From positions 1 through 64,000 of the forward strand of contig JBBTCO010000003.1 of NCBI GenBank assembly GCA_038043185.1: a stretch of DNA of 64,000 bases, read 5' to 3'. Positions within the stretch are counted from its first letter, which is position 1, and the number at the start of each line of letters is the position of its first letter. Source of the stretch: UBA5009 sp038043185 (GTDB lineage: Bacteria; Bdellovibrionota; Bdellovibrionia; Bdellovibrionales; Bdellovibrionaceae). The translations under genes and the position numbers were made by a program. The notes beneath the pieces were generated by a model that was not told the DNA's origin, did no database searches, and saw nothing but the letters and a program-made list of their open reading frames with translations. Of this stretch, positions 61,249 to 64,000 are shown one piece after another.

Positions 61249-62235
61249 TCACCATTTCATACATGTTCGAACAATTTCAAGAGTTTTACGCGCTTCTTTA
61301 CGCGCCTTTTCATTACCCATTTCCATGATCTCACTTAATTTTTTTTGATCAGCAAGTAATTCTTTTTTTTGTTCACGAGGGCCACTGGTTAATTTTTCGA
61401 TATTCAAAGCCAATTTCGCTTTGCAGTCACCACAGCCTATACCAGCCGTCCTACAGCCTGTGGCCGCCCATTCCTGATCTTCGCTTGAAGAATACAATTT
61501 GTGATAAGTAAAGACCGGGCAGATCTCGGGGTTTCCAGGATTTTCTCTTCGCGCCCGTTGCGGATCTGTTAACATCATATTTACTTTTTTCTTCAAAGTT
61601 TTTTCATCAGGCTCAGTCAACAGCAAGGTATTACCATAGGATTTTGACATTTTTCGACCATCCAAACCTGGCAAAAGCGGAACTTCAGTCAATAAAGGTT
61701 TTGGTTCTGGCAACTTGGCTTTGTAGGTGTGATTGAATCGCCGAACAATTTCACGCGATATTTCCAGGTGAGCCACTTGATCTTGTCCCACGGGAACTTT
61801 TTCTCCTTGATAAATGGCAATATCTGCCGTTTGCAAAACAGGATAAGCAAACCGTCCCAAATTATGAGTGTCATTGAGCTTAGCTTCTTCTTCCGCATCT
61901 TTCCATGTTGTGACTCGCTCAAGCCAACCCATAGGAGTGAGGTTAGCAAAAATCATAAAGAGCTCCAAGTGCTCTTTGACCTGACTCTGCACAAAGATCG
62001 TATTTTTAACAGGGTCAAGACCCCAAGCTAAAAGCTCGGCGTACATTTCTTTTGTCCACAAAGCTATTTCGTGCGAACTGCGATAAGCCGTGGTCATCCC
62101 ATGCCAATCCATAACACCGAAATAACATTCAAAATCTTTTTGCAAAACAAGCCAGTTCCGGAAAGCACCCCAATAATTGCCGATATGCAAAGGACCAGTG
62201 ACCCGAATCCCACTCATGACTCGAGGACTAGGCAT
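61249..62235 (-). CDS. trpS: tryptophanyl-tRNA synthetase with a four-cysteine cluster motif
   Basis: Charges tRNA-Trp. It is 328 aa from ATG 62235 (GGAG 9 nt upstream). HIGN and KMSKS are intact, with MSGIRVTGPLHIGNYWGAF and GQDQVAHLEISRE. Near residue 240 it has C-x21-C-x6-C-x2-C (EICPV ... TGCRTAGIGCGDCK), very close to the Thermotoga maritima TrpRS motif, which binds a [4Fe-4S] cluster and helps recognise the anticodon. It overlaps the M50 gene by 8 bp and precedes scpA. Confidence 0.93.
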   Translation of the reverse strand: MPSPRVMSGIRVTGPLHIGNYWGAFRNWLVLQKDFECYFGVMDWHGMTTAYRSSHEIALWTKEMYAELLAWGLDPVKNTIFVQSQVKEHLELFMIFANLTPMGWLERVTTWKDAEEEAKLNDTHNLGRFAYPVLQTADIAIYQGEKVPVGQDQVAHLEISREIVRRFNHTYKAKLPEPKPLLTEVPLLPGLDGRKMSKSYGNTLLLTEPDEKTLKKKVNMMLTDPQRARRENPGNPEICPVFTYHKLYSSSEDQEWAATGCRTAGIGCGDCKAKLALNIEKLTSGPREQKKELLADQKKLSEIMEMGNEKARKEARKTLEIVRTCMKW

Positions 62236-62890
62236 GGAAAAAAGCTCCAAAGAAATTTAACAGAACCTGATAAGAAAAATACACCGGATAGACTAAAAAT
62301 CGCAAGGCCCCGGAAATAAAAAGTAACAGCAATAAAAAACTTAACTGTTGTTGATTTTGTTCTAATTTGTAATTCCATGCTGTCGGTAAAAATCGCGCCA
62401 ATACTTTTCCACCATCTAAAGGATGAATTGGAATCAAATTAAAAATCGCTAAAAATAAATTTGTTAAAATAAACTGCGACAGCAACATGGCCATAGGTTG
62501 CTGAATATCCGAAGTTTGCATTCGAACCGCAATAGCGCTGGCGATGAACGCGCCGATGATCGCCAATAACACATTTGACATAGGTCCCGCCAAGGCGATC
62601 CAAAACATGTCCGTTCTTGGCTTCTTTAAATTTCTTTCATTAACAGGCACTGGCTTGGCCCAACCAAAAAAGATATTTAAATTAGTAACGATTGAGAGAA
62701 TGGGAAGGATAACAGTGCCTAGCCAATCGATATGAGCCATTGGATTCAGCGTCAGCCGACCCATCATCTGAGCCGTATTATCGCCTCGCAATTTTGCGAC
62801 GTATCCATGAGCAAACTCATGAAAACAAAGTGCAAACAAAAAAGGCATATAAATAAGTGCTAGCTTAGCGCCGATATCAACAACATCCAT
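62228..62890 (-). CDS. M50 site-2-protease-family membrane protein
   Basis: 220 aa from ATG 62890, the first ATG before the first membrane helix, though its ribosome site is weak (AGGAG lies 20 nt away). The metal site is FHEFAHG (HExxH) and FNLIPIHPLDGG, with six or so membrane segments and a short form without PDZ, as in the archaeal-like M50 group. It may cut membrane-bound regulators. It is the first gene of the run with trpS, scpA and scpB, a linkage seen in several Deltaproteobacteria-type genomes. Confidence 0.85.
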   Translation of the reverse strand: MDVVDIGAKLALIYMPFLFALCFHEFAHGYVAKLRGDNTAQMMGRLTLNPMAHIDWLGTVILPILSIVTNLNIFFGWAKPVPVNERNLKKPRTDMFWIALAGPMSNVLLAIIGAFIASAIAVRMQTSDIQQPMAMLLSQFILTNLFLAIFNLIPIHPLDGGKVLARFLPTAWNYKLEQNQQQLSFLLLLLFISGALRFLVYPVYFSYQVLLNFFGAFFHA

Positions 62891-63013
62891 ATTTAAAAAG
62901 GCTAAACAACTCCTAGAGCAATGTCTAGTTGTCCAATCAGATTGATCAAAAGATGGACGTAGTTTAACGCAACATGTTTTGATCTCTCGATTCAAATGAG
63001 AGAAGGTGCAGTC

Positions 63014-64000
63014 ATGTCAACAGCAAACCCTAATGCTCGCCCTGCTTTAACTATTTTCTCGGAAGAAGAAATAGCCTTCCGCGAAGCTATTCGACAATTC
63101 GCTGAAGCCGAGATTAAACCCCATGTTAATGCCATGGACATCGCTGCCCAAATGAAACCGGAAATTGTCGCCCAACTTTTCGCGATGGGTTTAATGGGTA
63201 TTGAATCTCCAGAAAAATACGGTGGTGCTGCTTCCACCTTTACAATGGCTTGTCTTGCTGTAGAAGAAATCGCCCGAGTTGATGCAAGCATTGGAGTTTT
63301 GGTCGATGTGCAAAACACTTTGGTTACCAACGCCTTCTTGCGATGGGGAAGCGAAGCTCAAAAAGAAAAATATCTTTCAAAAATGTCCAAAGAATGGGTT
63401 GGAGCTTATGCTCTTTCGGAAAGCTCCAGTGGATCTGATGCTTTTGCATTGAAACTTCGTGCTGAGCAAAAAGGTGATAAATACATTTTGAATGGCAATA
63501 AACTTTGGATCACCAATGGCAACGAAGCTAATGTTTTTTTGGTGTTTGCAAATATCGACCCCTCAAAAGGTTACAAAGGCATTACCGGATTTATTGTCGA
63601 AAAATCATTTCCTGGTTTCAAAGTTGGCAAAAAGGAAGATAAACTTGGAATCCGCGCCAGCTCTACCACCGAATTGTTATTTGAAAACTGTGAAGTTCCA
63701 GCCACCAATGTCATAGGCGAAGTTGGCAAGGGTTACAAAATAGCGATTGAGACTTTGAATGAAGGTCGAATTGGCATTGGCGCCCAAATGTTGGGTATTG
63801 CTCAAGGCGCCTTTGAAGCCACGCTCGCTTATATTAAAACTCGCGAACAATTCGGCAAACCAATTGCCCATAATCAAGGCGTGCAATTTCAGATAGCAGA
63901 AATGCGCACGGAATTGGAAGCTTCGCGCCTGATGGTTTACAATGCAGCAAGATTAAAAGATCAAGGGCTGGACTTTATCGAGGCCGCAGCTATGGCAAAA
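63014..64000 (+). CDS. acyl-CoA dehydrogenase, truncated by the window end
   Basis: First step of beta-oxidation or branched-chain amino-acid breakdown. The frame is open from ATG 63014 (AGAAGG before it) to the last base, 329 codons. IESPEKYGGAAS, YALSESSSGSDAFALKLRAE, GNKLWITNGN, EDKLGIRASSTTELLFENC and YIKTREQFGKPI are typical of the short/branched-chain group. The catalytic Glu lies beyond the window. It is divergent from the M50 gene with 123 bp between starts. Confidence 0.93.
   Translation, partial: MSTANPNARPALTIFSEEEIAFREAIRQFAEAEIKPHVNAMDIAAQMKPEIVAQLFAMGLMGIESPEKYGGAASTFTMACLAVEEIARVDASIGVLVDVQNTLVTNAFLRWGSEAQKEKYLSKMSKEWVGAYALSESSSGSDAFALKLRAEQKGDKYILNGNKLWITNGNEANVFLVFANIDPSKGYKGITGFIVEKSFPGFKVGKKEDKLGIRASSTTELLFENCEVPATNVIGEVGKGYKIAIETLNEGRIGIGAQMLGIAQGAFEATLAYIKTREQFGKPIAHNQGVQFQIAEMRTELEASRLMVYNAARLKDQGLDFIEAAAMAK

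Noticed and set aside
1..64000. CRISPR arrays, prophage or integrative element
   Set aside because: No regularly spaced repeats, cas genes, integrase or phage structural genes were seen on either strand.

Overview
The window is a gene-dense, AT-rich bacterial chromosome segment (by eye about 40% G+C, not counted). It has the look of a Bdellovibrio-like member of the Bdellovibrionota. That placement is inference from several things: many small secreted or lipoprotein genes of no known family, a tandem GYF_2-PilZ protein, membrane-anchored HTH and HTTM proteins, leucine dehydrogenase, frequent TTG/GTG starts, and the order M50 protease-trpS-scpA-scpB. There is no phage, plasmid or CRISPR locus. 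The only transposase trace is a decayed Y1-type gene at 10.9-11.3 kb.

Layout. 0-7.5 kb: the 3' end of guaA, dnaE, two exported proteins (one CsgG/FlgT-like) and lipB form a tight plus-strand run, followed by tRNA-Val(GAC) with its own promoter. 7.6-10.7 kb (minus): a translationally coupled pair of exported proteins, one with a Toprim/DUF3854 domain and one an endonuclease/exonuclease/phosphatase. 10.9-17.6 kb: transposase remnant, outer-membrane barrel protein, ttcA and an MscS channel, a 695-residue surface protein, and a 5-methyluridine RNA methyltransferase whose 3' end carries the terminator of the convergent gene. 17.7-28.8 kb: a large M28 peptidase, an alpha/beta hydrolase, small secreted proteins, the BamB/YfgM pair, leucine dehydrogenase, a candidate structured RNA and an HTH membrane protein. 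29-32 kb: a 2OG-oxygenase-like protein coupled to an NMT1/THI5-type ABC importer. 32.2-39.2 kb: yceD-rpmF-fabH-fabD-fabG-acpP-fabF-rpiB-glyA, with no plsX. 39.3-52 kb: LytM peptidase, barrel protein, DedA, a CxxCH lipoprotein divergent from a patatin phospholipase, kup, an exported HEARH metalloprotease, the GYF_2-PilZ protein, an MnmC-like methyltransferase and a YhcC-like radical SAM protein. 52-57 kb: nrdA, nrdB and a solute-binding-like protein. 57-63 kb (minus): an HTTM pair, scpB, scpA, an Fe-S type trpS and an M50 protease. 63 kb to the end: a truncated acyl-CoA dehydrogenase.

The most unusual structure is a two-copy DNA element at 20610-20725 and 22656-22763. Both copies carry the same 44-nt GC-rich core. 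At each copy the core sits between perfectly self-complementary AT-rich arms (36 and 32 bp), but the arm sequences differ between the two loci apart from their innermost 9 bp. Relative to the gene that ends just before it, the core lies in the same orientation both times. I know of no described repeat family with a fixed loop and locus-specific palindromic arms. Other points worth checking are the exported Toprim protein, the patatin gene with no ATG/GTG/TTG start, the candidate RNA at 27.05-27.3 kb, and the TrpRS with a four-cysteine cluster motif.
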